Shown: positions 32,160-43,270 of the stretch, piece by piece
Layout of the letters: each line of letters opens with the position of its first letter
How positions within the stretch are numbered: position 1 is the stretch's first letter
Source of the DNA: Neoceratodus forsteri
Taxonomy: Eukaryota; Chordata; Ceratodontiformes; Ceratodontidae
Assembly (NCBI GenBank): GCA_016271365.2
Contig: CM057453.1
Location: forward strand, 503,415,001-503,479,000
Direction of reading: 5' to 3'
Length of the DNA: 64,000 bases
Position numbers and translations under genes: made by a program
Notes under the pieces: model-generated
Databases searched by the model: none
The model's input: the letters and a program-made list of their open reading frames with translations, nothing else
Told to the model about the DNA's origin: nothing

Positions 32160-33960
32160 AATCATGTCTTCCTAATCAGTGGCTTCAGGTCCAGTCTTTC
32201 ATTGAGCCCTGGTGAGTAATACCCCCCCCCACACTGTACCATCCATAAATCCTCCATGTTTAACGACATATTTAAATCCTCCCCCCCTTTACCCAGTTTA
32301 ACTTTTTCCGCACCACAAAATTTAAATTTGTGGTGCTCTGGATCTGGTTGGGAGTTCACGTGTGGGGAGAGGGCATTGGTGTCATCCTTTCTCTAAAGAG
32401 GATATGTTCACCTACACATATCTTAAATGTACGAACTGTCTTCCCCACATAAAATGTCCCCCCATAGACACGTAACTAGATAAACTATATGACTGGAGTC
32501 ACAGCTGATAAAATATCTAATCTCAACGGTTGGTTCTCTCCATCACAGGACAATACTTATACCTACCACCTATGTAATTACCATTAGGCAGGCTTAGAAG
32601 CCAAGTTTTTTTTTTTTAATTTACTATTTATGCCCCCTTCCATTGCCATGGCTGCACCTTCCATCGGGGTCCCCAGTGTGTCCACTCAGACTGTGCCGGG
32701 AGGACCCGAGGAGACCAGCTCCCTTCAAGTGCCCCACTCCAATCCATTCAAGCAACCCGGATAACCCCCCAGGTGGAACGGACGGGACTCCCCCAGCTCC
32801 TCTGTACCTCAGTGGAGTGGGCATTTGGAACCACTCCCTTGGCTCCCCTTCGGTCACCAGCACCGGGGGCCCATCTCCTGGCGCAGCCATTGGGTGTTTT
32901 CCGTGTTTCCTGGTCCCCACCCCTGCAGACGCCAGTGCTCGAGGAGAGCTAATGGCATGAAGGTACTTGGAGACGTGCCTTCACTCCAGGCCCACAGACG
33001 ACATCCGCCCCTCCCTACATTTGTGCATCCTTAGCTGCACCTCCACCCGTTGTCACCCAGGTGGCGGTATAGTAGTGAGGACTGCAGCCCACCCTCCCCG
33101 GAGAAAGAGAGCAGCCCTATGGGTGCTCGATCCTTCTCCCTCCGGCCAGCCCTCCGGCAACCCAGGCTCGCTACCAAACCCGGGTTGCTGGTGTCACAAG
33201 TGGTAGTGCTACCGCTGCGCAGGTTGGCCAGCCAAAGAAGCCAAGGTTGATTTATTCTGTCTGTGCTAGGTTGCAAACTATGGATCAACATATTGGCTAA
33301 ATTAGTGGCATGCTTGTAAATCATCCTAGGAGTGTTTCGTTAGTGGTTTTGTAACATCAGCTCAGACTGCATGAGCCCCCAGTTTTTCATCACTATGTAA
33401 CTGATGGCGGAAGATTGCATGCCATATGTAGTGATCAAACTTATTGGTTGTTCTTCAACCTCTCTTACGCCCTTTACCACCAAAATGTTCTCACAATTAG
33501 TGGCATCAACCTGTGCTTTGGCCTGATCCAGGATATCAGACCTGTAGCCCCTTTATTGGAATCCACTTCTCCTAACTCCTTTCTGTTCCTGGGAATCATA
33601 TTCTTCACTACGGTTTCTCTTAATTTTCAGATACTGGGACTTAGGGATGTTCTTCACCATATGCTGCTGGTGGCACCTAGAGGAATGCAAGAGGGTGTTG
33701 CCCATGGCTTTGTGGTATAAGTTTGTCTTAATCATACTGTGTACTTTTTTGCTGATGTTAAGATCCAGGAAATGTACCTGTCTTGGACGAGTATGACTGA
33801 TAAACTTTAAACTGGGGTTGGAACTCTCCAAAAACCCCACAGACTCATCCAGGTTGCCTCTGCTGCCCCTCCAGACCAACAATGTGTTATCTATATATTG
33901 CCTTCAGAGGTCTATTCCATTGTAGTAAGGTTTAGCCTTGGGGCTACAGACTATTTCTTT
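32160..33960 (-). pseudogene. Penelope-like element: reverse transcriptase and GIY-YIG endonuclease remnants
   Basis: RT part (about 33960-33400, minus strand): LLVWRGSRGNLDESVGFLES, NPSLKFI, VHFLDLNISKK, TNLYHKAMGNTLLH and SQYLKIKRN. These are the successive C-terminal RT motifs of Penelope-like elements, where the RT ends with a set-aside thumb. Endonuclease part (32540-32160): a reading with YVGKT, a later Gly-Glu-His and a final PGLNERLDLKPL is the GIY-YIG-type nuclease end, split by frameshifts and stops. A SINE (32606-33235) lies between the two parts. The motifs flanking Penelope elements seem to continue downstream to about 31400 (a CTTTGTCAAGGGCATG stretch). Confidence 0.75.
32606..33235 (-). 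mobile_element. Poly(A)-tailed SINE with target duplication (copy B, 630 bp)
   Basis: On the minus strand it begins TTTGGCTGGCCAACCTGCGC, has GCAGCGGTAGCACTACCACT as A-box region and CCCGGGTTTGGTAGCG as B-box region. A long GC-rich body follows and it ends in (A)12 (plus-strand T run 32606-32617). AGAAGCCAAG flanks it on both sides (32596-32605 and 33236-33245). The body is unusually long for a SINE. It is inserted in a Penelope-like element. Confidence 0.8.
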
Positions 33961-33964
33961 ATCT

Positions 33965-34845
33965 TTATGCTTATGTTAAACAGGACAGCTTACATTTGCA
34001 GTAATTGTATGTTTTGTGCAACTTAAGCTTTACCCCCAGTAAATTGCATCACACGGATAAAGTATCTTCAAATCGCTGTTTAAAATGTGGTGAGTCTGAG
34101 GGTACCCTTTATCATTCTTTGTGGCAATGTGGTAAGATATGACATTTCTGTCAGGAGAGTCAGAACTCCTTGGATCCCTTACCGGGTCTTCAGGATGTAT
34201 TTACTCTGGACATCTGTATATTAGGGATTTATCATGGTCGCATTTTTTGACCCAGGAAGGGATATATTGCTTTAGTCTCTGTAGTTACTAAATTGGAAAT
34301 TTTGCGATATTGGCTAGATGCATCGACTGCAACCAGGGAGGAATGGCACAGAGAAATTCTTCATATTTTAAATATAGAGAAGATGATTGATAACATGTTG
34401 GGGCACCATTCCCTTTTCCAAAAGTGCTGGGAACTTCAGTATACTTTATTAACTACTTAATATTCTGCTTAGTTCTCATTTCATAGAACCTATCTGTTGT
34501 TTGTGCACCTAGTAGATTTTAATGGTTGACTTAGGGTTCATTTTTTATCCATTAGTTATTTTTAAGGGGTTCCCTCAGGCACACCCTCTTCTCGTTCTCG
34601 CTTATATCCCTTATATTGTTGGAGTCGTAGGTTTGGCACTGTGTTGCCATTGGGTCTGGGTATAGGGAGGGGTTTCATGTTCTCTGGGGAGGTTGATTTG
34701 TTTGGGTGGGTTTTCCTGTGTTCTTTCCTTTGTTATAGCTATACTATGCCTTGTACTTTTCTTTTTGCATTTTCATTGTTGTGTTGATATTGTTGTAACA
34801 CCGTTTTTGAAAATCCAATAAAGTATATTTAATAAACAAAATCCC
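33965..34845 (+). mobile_element. L1-type LINE 3' end
   Basis: The plus strand (about 34050-34460) shows CLKCGESEGTLYHSLWQC, the CCHC-type knuckle at the end of L1 ORF2, followed by a hydrophobic helix, LEILRYWLDASTATREEW, and a final FQKCWELQYTLLTT before a stop. A few internal stops are present. A 3'UTR of about 380 bp ends with CCAATAAAGTATATTTAAT at about 34817-34835, a normal poly(A) signal. Everything 5' of the knuckle is missing. Confidence 0.75.
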
Positions 34846-34849
34846 ATGC

Positions 34850-36240
34850 TATCACAGGTGCCCTCACAGGAGGGGTATGTATATGCTAGGTCCTTGACAA
34901 AGCTTGCTGTGAGAGCAAAGACGTGCCTGTTGTTTTGGCCTTTTAATCAGCAGTTGTTGACAGGGGCATCTTGGGGAGTGTTGGCCTGAGATCTAGGTAC
35001 TTCAATGCATCAGGTAATCTAGGATCAGGACTATGTCTGCATTATTTGCAGACTGTGACCTGTTGTTACACCAGATAGTAAATCTTTTGACTTGGTAGCA
35101 TAGTTTTTCCTTGTGGAAAGTTTTCTGGCTACCTTAAGAACCACTAAAACTTGTTTTGAGAGGTTGAGTTCCAAGAATTCTAAACCCTCACGTACCATGC
35201 TTTCAGGTGGACAGAAGCCAGAAAGTGGTGAACAACCTGACCCATGGAGATTGCCAGCAGATCCCTGCACATTGGAAGTGTGTCAGTTTGCCTGGACATC
35301 AGAAGAAGCAGAAAATACCATGGCTGCTTTGGCTAATCTGGAGCAATCAGAATCATGGTCATGCTCTCTGCTCTTGCTTTCAGGTGAACTCTCTGCATTG
35401 GAAGAAAGGTGGGAAAGCATAAAGCAGTCTGTCCCCCAGTGTAGGTTCAGAGAATCTTCTGATAGTGTGCCCAGGTATGGGGTTCTGCAACAGAATGGTG
35501 ACATTTTTTTGTTCTTCCATGCAGCAAACAAGTCCACCTTTAGAGTACCCCAGTCCCTGAAAATGTTTTCCACTATCACTTGTTTCAGAGACTTTTCACG
35601 GGAGTGATATCCCATCCTGCTCAGTGGGTCCACCAAGACATGTTCCTTTCCTGCTATGTGGACTGCAGATAACTGAATTTGTAGATTTTAAGTCTCTCTG
35701 CATGATTCTGATGATCTGGAACCTCCCTGTTTGTTTATAGAGTACCTTGTTGTTGTGTTGTCTGTCCTGATACCTGACCATTTCTCAGAAATATTTTATG
35801 GGTAGAAAAAAACACTCAGAGTTCCAACAGTTTTATGTGTTCCTGTCTCTCTGATGGGATCCATACCCCTTTTGCTGGAATCTGTGAGATGTGGTCTCCA
35901 CAGCCTAGAAGTGATGCTTCTGTAGTCAGAACAAGTGTGTGCTGCTCCTTCTGAAAAAAAAATATTCCCTTTCTTAGGTGCTGTACTTGAGGCTGTTGAC
36001 ACCCCTGTAGGGAGATTACAAACCTTTCTTGTGCTGAGTGCAGGAAAACAGGCTGTGTGAGCTGGGACCAGTACTCTTTTGGGTATCTTTTTACTGTCAT
36101 CATGTGTTTTCTGGCCCAGGAGACCACTGAGATAGTGGATGACATACAGCCTAACAGCCTGAAGAAATCATGAGAAGGCCTCTTTGTTCCTTTATGGAAT
36201 ATGGCTGTGTAACTTGTTAAAGTGTACACTCACTCCCATG
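34850..36240 (-). pseudogene. DIRS-type pol remnant: RNase H, linker and start of tyrosine recombinase
   Basis: The minus strand shows, in order: an HTLVLTTEASLLGCGDHIS and KGVWIPSERQEHIKLLEL pair typical of the DIRS/gypsy-like RNase H (36229-35816); then DPLSRMG; then IFRDWGTLKVDLFAAWKNKK, the segment after RNase H that is very characteristic of DIRS elements (35636-35283); then VARKLSTRKNY, which resembles the beginning of the recombinase domain (about 35130). Stops and frameshifts split it into at least four pieces. The catalytic recombinase residues and the RT palm are not seen. It is on the opposite strand to, and 15 kb from, the gag-bearing element at 15.4 kb, and is not part of it. Confidence 0.7.
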
Positions 36241-36446
36241 GGAGGTAAGTTCTGACCTGAACTGTGTCCCGTTCTGCCTCGATGAAATGCAGGTTTTGTG
36301 ATGGTTCTGGATTTTGCCACATTAAGTATGAAACTCAGCCCCAGCATCATTTCCATGACCTTTTGTAATGATGTTTTGGCTTATACTTCAGTTTTCCCAC
36401 ACTCTAACTGGTCATTTAAGTATGCAATATGAGATGACAGTGTGTG

Positions 36447-36614
36447 CATTATGTAAGCAGTAAGACACGATGGGGTGTACATGGTACAGATATTACGGCA
36501 CACCCAGGGGTGTAGTAAGGCATGAGGCTACAGGCCGAGTGATTTCAGCCCTTGAAAATGCAGCAATATCTGCACCATGCACACCCCGAAGTGTCTTATT
36601 GCGCTTATAAAATG
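36447..36614. mobile_element. Palindromic MITE (copy 1)
   Basis: The two halves are reverse complements: CATTATGTAAGCAGTAAGAC on the left pairs with CATTTTATAAGCGCAATAAG (right, complemented), continuing through GGGGTGTACATGGTACAGAT. The whole 168 bp could fold into one hairpin. No target duplication is obvious. Confidence 0.75.
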
Positions 36615-36659
36615 GGTTATAACTCTAAATATGAAAAAAAAAAACACGGACAAATGTAT

Positions 36660-36879
36660 TAAAATTCATAAATATGCTTTCTTTAAAAAAAAAATATCCT
36701 TCTTCTGAGAAAAAGAAAAGTCCCAGGGATTTTTATTTTGGGGGTTAAAACAACAAACACTATAAGATTAAAAATAACAGTAGATGCAGCAGACACCATG
36801 TGGCATTGGTAGTGTATGGACTTTTAAAAAAAATCACTTGCCATAGCTTATGAAGTTTACAGGTCCATTGAAATTCATT
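36660..36879. other. No feature recognised
   Basis: AT-rich stretch with A runs between the palindromic MITE and the Crypton. Confidence 0.4.
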
Positions 36880-38528
36880 GCTCCATTGAAAGTAAAGGAA
36901 CCCTGTGGCTGACTGTTGGCTGCCGAACAGTTAGTAGTAGTGTTGAGGACTGTACACATGGTGGCAGTGCAGAAACATTGCTGGATGCATGGTTTACTGA
37001 ACTTCCCTGTGAAGTGCTCTTCTCTGCTTCAGTTTTTGTTGTCCACCCAAGGATGTCACTCCAATTTCTTAGATCGTTGCAGAAAGCAGACCAGTAAGAC
37101 TGCAGACTCGATTCATTGCAGTCTCCAGTGACAGCCATTATTTCCCGATTCTGCTGACCAGCCTCTGATAGCAGCTGGACCATGGTTGCTCTAATGGAAT
37201 GGTTTGTGTAAACCATGCTAAGCGCTGCCTCCTTGCTAAACCTTTTCATCATTGTTGAGAGGTAATTAAGCCCCATGGGCTGTTTACTGTACCAGACCTG
37301 TGCAGTATCCTGAAACTTCTGTGGCAATCATTTTGGATGGCAGTAAAAGGATTTAGCATCTGAGGACAGCTTGCTTAAATATTTTTTCAGAGTGGCCATG
37401 AGGGGAACTAGGAGCTGCATATTGTATATAAATCCCTGTTGAGCTTTTTTGGGTCCAATTGATTTTTTGTCCGCTCATTGAATTCTCGTATACAATACTC
37501 ATGCCTTTTAAATACAAAACTGTCTGGTTTTAATTGTCTCAACCCCTCATGCCCACGCCTGGCCATATAAACGCCAGGCACGGTGTCTGCAGAGAGAACG
37601 GGGGAGTCTCGGAGCACTTGGAGGTCAGATTTAGAAATCGGGGGATGGCACTGTGAGCTGTCCTTTTGTGCCCTCCTGTATTGTTTTCATTACTGAAACA
37701 AAGACAATGTTCGAGGAGGTAAAGGCAGGGTTGATCATAATACATATTTTTCCACCAATCACCAGGGAGTTTGGATGATGGTAGAGAGCAGCTCGAATAC
37801 TACAGTAGCTGCTAAAGGAATATTCATTCCCATCTCTGTTTCGGACCTCAGCATAACGCCGCAGCATCATACCTCTCAACCTCTTTACTTGTAAATCAGG
37901 AACAAAGCCTAAAAAAATCAGGGACAAAGACCCAAAATCAGGGACACAAATTAAAAATTGATACTATTCACTCAGAAAGCTGATAGAATAAGTAGATTAG
38001 TGTAAGATGCATTTTCTGAAGAAGAACAAGTCTGTAACTTTAATGTTTGGCATTATTTTGTACTTTCAATCTCCACTGTTCTGTCACAAAAACACAAATT
38101 TTACAAGGGACAGAGGAAAATTTTGAGTCAAAATCAGGGACGTCCCTGAAAATCAGGGACAGTTGAGAGGTATGCGCAGCATAAAACTGTCTAAATGTTT
38201 CATTCAAATGTTCAACAGTTACCGATCTATAATAATACATTTAGCCTGTTTCCAGTCCTCGAAAACGTTAACAGCCCAATTGGTAGTTTTTGGTATTTAT
38301 CTCTGTCACAGCCTCCTCAATTGAATCTACCTCAGTGGCTGTCAGCGAGAGGTGCCTACTGCTGACAGTTACAGCACTTGAATTCTCTGTATTTTCATTA
38401 GTACCTATTGTGTCTGAGGTTAGATTGTCAGTGACAGGTTCTGCTTCCTCTTCAGACAAACAGCTAAAAATTCCTTCTGCCTCTTCAGAAATACTAATGT
38501 TAATGCTAACAGTTAATTGAGAAGCCAC
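36880..38528 (-). pseudogene. Crypton-type tyrosine recombinase, broken, with a MITE inside
   Basis: Read on the minus strand: an acidic, Ser-rich N-terminus (38528-38268); a helix with HLNETFRQFYAA (38240-38180); after the MITE, RRYAEVRNRDGNEYSFSSYC and SIRAALYHHP (37870-37770), the core-binding region; then RRGHEGLRQLKPDSFVF (37570-37500); and finally TNHSIRATMVQLLSEAG, then NREIMAVTGDCNESSLQSYW (37240-37090). The last block carries the H-x-x-R pair and the Tyr of the catalytic domain; the usual second His (GH) is replaced, giving GDCNE. This DUF3504-type pattern is shared by vertebrate Cryptons and host genes derived from them. Frameshifts and stops indicate a dead transposon and not a host gene. 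Confidence 0.75.
37868..38174. mobile_element. hAT-type MITE inserted in the Crypton, exact 8-bp target duplication
   Basis: It starts CATACCTCTCAACC and ends with the inverse, AGTTGAGAGGTATG. CGCAGCAT is present on both sides (37860-37867 and 38175-38182). An 8-bp duplication is the hallmark of hAT transposases. Subterminal repeats AATCAGGGAC recur inside (37917, 37934, 38134, 38152). It is 307 bp and non-coding. Confidence 0.9.
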
Positions 38529-38703
38529 GGCAAATGTGGAATGTTCAAGTTAGTGGGTAAACAAAAATGGCTGCCAACATTGTATTAGGACATTGATTCT
38601 GGTTCTGGGGTCTTTTCTGATGGTCTGTACCTTTATGGGGGCATGCATGGTACACATTTGATGCATGCCAATCAACCAATCAGACCCCAGCATTTTCAAT
38701 GCC

Positions 38704-38839
38704 CATTTTATAAGATGATATAATCACATGCCTCAAGTGCATTGTTAGGCACAGCTGAGTGCCATTACATGCACTTGGGAAGTGCAATCAGATCACTATA
38801 ATGGCACACCCTGGAGTGTCTTATTTCACTTATAAAATG
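38704..38839. mobile_element. Palindromic MITE (copy 2, diverged)
   Basis: CATTTTATAAG at the left end pairs with CTTATAAAATG at the right end. The right part (GGCACACCCTGGAGTGTCTT) matches the palindromic element at 36447, so the two are one family. Confidence 0.65.
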
Positions 38840-38905
38840 TCATTTAAATATTTTACTTAAGCTGCAAGGAAATAAGAGACAATTATTTTAAAAAGATAAA
38901 AAAAT

Positions 38906-39468
38906 TGCTGGTCACCAGCATAGCAGTATCACTACCGCTTGTGGCACCGATTACCTGGGTTCAGAAGTGAACTCAGGGCATCAGAGTGTTGGCTGAAGGA
39001 GGAAGATCGAGTGTCCATGGGACTGCTCTCCTTCTCTGGTGGTGGGGGGGATGTGGAGCCTGGCATATACCTGACTGCTAGCAGAGACTAGAGGGAAGGC
39101 AATCTGGGGCTGCCCAGAAGTGCAGGGAGGTGCAGCGGCCACTAACACACGTCACGCAGAATGCACGGCATGCATCATGATGGGCATTGCACTTGTGCAC
39201 CTCCTCAGAAAGAACACAGGAAAACTCCCAGCTGGTAGGATACCACCCGTCACCAGCAGGCCCTGCACCTGATTATGCAGGCCCTGCCCAGTGAAACTAG
39301 ATCCTGTTCAACGATGGGGTGTGGGGGACCCTGCTGACCCTGATGGGGGGGGTAAACTCTGGGGTCAGACTCTGGCAGGTATGCCCTGGAAGATGCCGGG
39401 TTGTTGGGGCTGGGGTGACCAGTGAAAGGGGGATGGTCAGGCGATGAGAAAGAGACTAAAAAAAAAAA
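38906..39468 (+). mobile_element. Poly(A)-tailed SINE with target duplication (copy A)
   Basis: It starts TGCTGGTCACCAGCATAGCA, has CACTACCGCTTGTGGCACC as in copy B, and TACCTGGGTTCAGAAGTGAA as B-box region. It ends in a long A run. A 16-bp duplication (gat flanked by A runs, then T) lies at 38890-38905 and about 39469-39484; its A-rich nature makes the exact edge uncertain. The shared CACTACC(A/G)CTTGTG(A/G)CACC block ties it to copy B. Confidence 0.8.
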
Positions 39469-39484
39469 AAAAAGATAAAAAAAT

Positions 39485-40035
39485 AGGAGCTTTCATTTAA
39501 ATATGCTTCCATTTTAAGTTTGAAAACAAAAACTAGTCCATATTCTGGTAACTGGGGGAGCTAAAAATAATAAAAGACAATGAAAATCATGTGTGGAATA
39601 CAGTTTAATAATAAGAAAAAAACATAACATTTTTAAATCAATACAGATATAGTACTTTTATGGAACTATGTTCAAAACTTTTGAACCTGCCAGGCTGTTT
39701 GGTGGGGTAGATGTCTCCTGAAAACACTCATATACAGTATTATTCAAATGTATGTACTTTTGTGAACTTCAGGAAAGAATCTAAGCAGTTTGGATCTGCT
39801 TATGAACCTGTGTTTTACCACCTTTTCTCCGTTTATATAAAATTATTGTCTCTTTTCCTCATCCTGTTTCTCTTCTCTCTGTTTTTTTTTTTCACATTCA
39901 ATACATGGAATGGTTACCATGGAATACAGGGATTCAAAATTCTATATAATGCCACTGGCAGAATGTTCCTCTTTCAACATACTGTCCACACAACAAAGGC
40001 CTCATAGGGAGACAGAGCCTCAGTTTTGTCTCAAC
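39485..40035. other. No feature recognised
   Basis: AT-rich sequence with short open frames only. Confidence 0.45.
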
Positions 40036-40860
40036 ATAGAAACGTAGAATTTGATGGCAGATAAGGACCAGTTGGCCCATGCAGTCTGCCCATTCCTACC
40101 TACAGTATTTCCACAGACCATACCTGATCTACAGCATTTTCTCTTTCCCCCTTCCTTTCCACTATGATTCCTTTGTGCTCATCCCATGCATTCTTGAATA
40201 CTGCCACTGTTTTCACCCCCACCACCTCTGTTGGAAGTCTGTTCCAGGAATCCACCACTCTTTCTGTGAAGAAGTATTTCCACACATCTCTCCTGAAACT
40301 ACCCCCCCCAGCTTCATAGCATTTCCCCTTGTTCTTGAACTCCTTTGCTCCTGAAAAAGACTTCTGTCCTGTACCTTCTTTACCCATGTAAGGTTTTTAA
40401 AGTCTTTATCATATCCCCCATCTCTGTTCCAGGGTGTACATATTGAGCTCCTTTAGTCTCTCCTCATAGGGCTTTTGGTACAGACCTTGCAGCATTTTGG
40501 TTGCCCTCCTCTGGACTGCCTCCATTCTGCCTATGTCTTTCTGGAGATGTAGTTTCCAGAACTGGACACAGTACTTTAGGCGGAATCTTACCAGTGGTCT
40601 ATACAGAGGTAACACCACATCCTTCTTCCTGCTGGTGATACCCCTCCCTATGCACACCAGCATCCCAGTAGCCTTCCTGACTGCCTTGTTGCCCTGCCTG
40701 GCCAGTTTTAGGTAGTCTGATTACCCTGGGTCTCTTTCCTGCTTCATTGTCATCAGTACCATTTCACCTGTTTTGTGCTTCGCCCCTGGGTTTCTGTGCC
40801 CTAAGTGCATTATTCTGCATTTTTTTGCATTGAAACCCAGCTGTCATACGCTTGACCACT
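40036..40860 (-). mobile_element. CR1 fragment (minus strand)
   Basis: The minus strand carries GMLVCIGRGITSRKKDVVLP, LYRPLVRFRLKYCVQFW, MEAVQRRATKMLQGLYQK, LNMYTLEQR, then FTERVVDSWNRLPTEVV and FKNAWDEHKG, in the CR1 order with one frameshift between. The 3'UTR ends at ACATAGAAACGTAGAATTTG (plus orientation). The N-terminal two thirds are missing. Confidence 0.85.
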
Positions 40861-40879
40861 CCTCTATTGGACCTGGGCT

Positions 40880-41510
40880 GCCTCAGCAATGACAGACTGG
40901 GCTCTAACCTTCCATTTTTAAGGAAGGTTATTGAAAAGGTGATAGTTGTGCAGGGCCCGTATCCTGGCATAGCACCTATTTGTGCCCGCACCCTGCCTCC
41001 AGTGCCCCTGCCCTCTTGCACTGTTCTGCTCCTCTGTTTAATCTGGATATGACTACCTGTTTTATTCTGAACTGTTAGCAGGTTCTGCAACTTAACTTAA
41101 GTTGCATTTCTGCCTATGACTTATGCCTGTACCACTCCTGGTGATAGACTGAACCTTAGTTTTAACTGTATTTATTTCCTTGGCTCCCTGGTGACTGTAT
41201 GTACATTGCATGTAATACTTTACCATAATTACCATGCTAAGCCTTTTATATTTTGTTGCCACTTAATGTACGTCACTACACCAGTATGTACTGATTACTC
41301 TGAAATATTTGTACTATGTGATGTTACCTCATACCAAGTGTTTTCGGCAGTCCTGTTTTGTTCTAATTGTATCTCTGTATTGTATTGATGTTTGCTGTGT
41401 TTGCCACCCTCGTAGCCCGGGTCGTGACTGAAAACGGTCCTCTGGATCAGTTTGCTCACCCGGTTATCAAAGACATACATACATACATATATACATACAT
41501 AGATACATTA
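40880..41510 (+). mobile_element. LINE fragment: RT scrap and 3' tail
   Basis: At 40900-40955 the plus strand encodes SNLPFLRKVIEKVIVVQ, the RT motif 'PISNLPFLSKVIEKVV' of L2/CR1-group LINEs. From 41100 the sequence looks like a 3'UTR and ends CCCGGGTCGTGACTGAAAAC, then GGTTATCAAAGACATACATA, with a TACA-type microsatellite (41474-41500). The same end is found on the minus-strand tail at 22186 and in the SINEs at 20632 and 49261. The RT piece and the tail may belong to one internally deleted element or to two. Confidence 0.55.
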
Positions 41511-42660
41511 TGGTAGCACAGTAGTGCTACCATAGTTAGGGTTGAGGAGCCATTTACATGTTAAACCCAAAATTTTGCACCTTAATAACTTTGCAACCGT
41601 TTGACGGATTTGCATGAAATTTGGAATACATGATCAAGACCCATATGCCTTGGGATCTACCAAGTTTCGTGTTAGTCAGATATACGGCTGCGGAGTTATT
41701 AAGCGTGATCTGCGCATGTGTTTACGCTTTTTCTGGAATTCTACGGTTGCACCTACAGATCGCACGGTTTGCGCGACTGGTCCGAAATCTTCAAGGAATG
41801 TGTGGCCAGGGTCCCCAATGTGCCTTTTGAAGATTTCATGAAAAAATATTAAACGGTTCAAAAGTTATTCAAAAAACAATTTCCCATTATAAGTCAATGG
41901 AAAAGTTAAAAGTTCAACAGTGTCGCAATGCACTTATTGTCGCAAATGGCCCTTTACTGTCGCAAAACTGCCATTTTGTTTTCAGTTTGTGATCAGAAAA
42001 TGCTGGCATTTAAAATTGGGACCCTCTAGCAACCTAATTCTTTTTGTATTCACCTAGTCAGGCCCTGAGGATGCTAGCCATGTCTTTATTTTGGGGTAAA
42101 ACACCCCAGAAATATGTTTTTCAAATTTCTAGAAAAAGTACTTTCGCAAGTAGTGTCGCACTCATGAAAGTGTTGCAAATTTTTGCGAAAGCTTTCGCAA
42201 ATTGCGACAGTACTTTTCTAGGTTGTGGGAAAATGACAGCAGTTCTTTGGCACCCTGCTACAAAAGAACGGTTTGGTGCTGTGGCCTGAAATTCGGAGGA
42301 AACGCAGCTGACATCTCACAGATGTGCCTTTCAGTGTTGCATTGCAAAAATATTACATGGTGGCAAAGTTAGGGCACTCCAAAATTGACGCTTTCTCCCA
42401 TAGGATAACATTACGGCATCCGACGCATTGCAGCAATCCTTTGGCGCCCTGCTGCAATATAACTGGTCGGTCTTTTGGGCTGAAATTTGGAGGGAAGACA
42501 GCCAACATCCCATAGATGTGCCTTTTAGTGGTTTGGTGAAAAAATATTACAGGGAGCCGGAGTTATGGCACTCGAACTTCTCTTTTTCCCCATAGGATAA
42601 CATTACGGCGTCACAAGGCTTTTCAGGGCCCTATTCGAAACGGTGCGAGATACAGACTTT
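41511..42660 (+). repeat. Unassigned element with ~200-bp modular repeats
   Basis: A short perfect hairpin (TGGTAGCACAGTAGTGCTACCA, 41511-41532) stands at the left edge. Related modules follow, each with a GATGTGCCTTT block, a GAAAAAATATTA block, an AGTTAT-GCACTC block and, in the last two, CCCATAGGATAACATTACGG (at about 42399 and 42591). Modules are roughly at 41775-41905, 42240-42415 and 42430-42610. There is no intact reading frame and no family that I can name. Confidence 0.55.
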
Positions 42661-42884
42661 TCATCGAAAAAATGCTTGGGGCTAAGTACAAAAGTAGCCA
42701 GGAAAGTCATAAATCATACTTAAATTTTTTCTACGTCATACGGTTCCTGAAATATAAGCTATTTAGTATTCCAACTCCTCATTTTCTGCTCCGAGTCCCA
42801 TTATTATGCATACATTCTTTGTACTCTCTGTCTTTCTCTATGCAGCTTTTGGGGAAAACCAACCTGTGCGCTTACATTACTGTT

Positions 42885-43270
42885 ACCGTTGCCCTTTTTG
42901 CTTGCGGTTCCGTACCCGTTTCACTTACCGTTCACGTCTAAGCCACCATGTGTGTTATCCTTTGCGTTTTCATTTGCGCTTGTGTTTCCGTTATTTTTTG
43001 CCATTTGTGTCTACAGTACTGTTTCTCTTTCTGTTTCACTTTGCATCACCATGCCCATTGACATTTCTATTTGCGGGCACCATGTTACTATGTGACAAGA
43101 CATCACGTGGCGGACCGTTCCCGTCTACGACACCGTGTGCGTTACCCTTTCTGTTCTCATTCGCACTTGCATTACCATGTGCGGCACTGTTAGCACTTCT
43201 GTTTGCGTTGCTGTTCCTGTTACTATGTCACAAGACATTACGTGGTGGGCCCCGTGCTCCTGCCGCTGCA
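42885..43270 (+). repeat. Degenerate hexanucleotide-like region (TTTGCG/TTNCNN cadence)
   Basis: Words such as TTTGCG, TTTCCG, TTTCAC and GTTACC follow each other with an approximate 6-bp rhythm. A longer unit repeats once: ACAAGACATCACGTGGCGGA at 43095 and ACAAGACATTACGTGGTGGG at 43230, about 134 bp apart. An open frame of 176 codons (42806-43336), rich in Phe, Leu, Cys and Arg, results from the repeat and is not called a gene. Confidence 0.55.
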
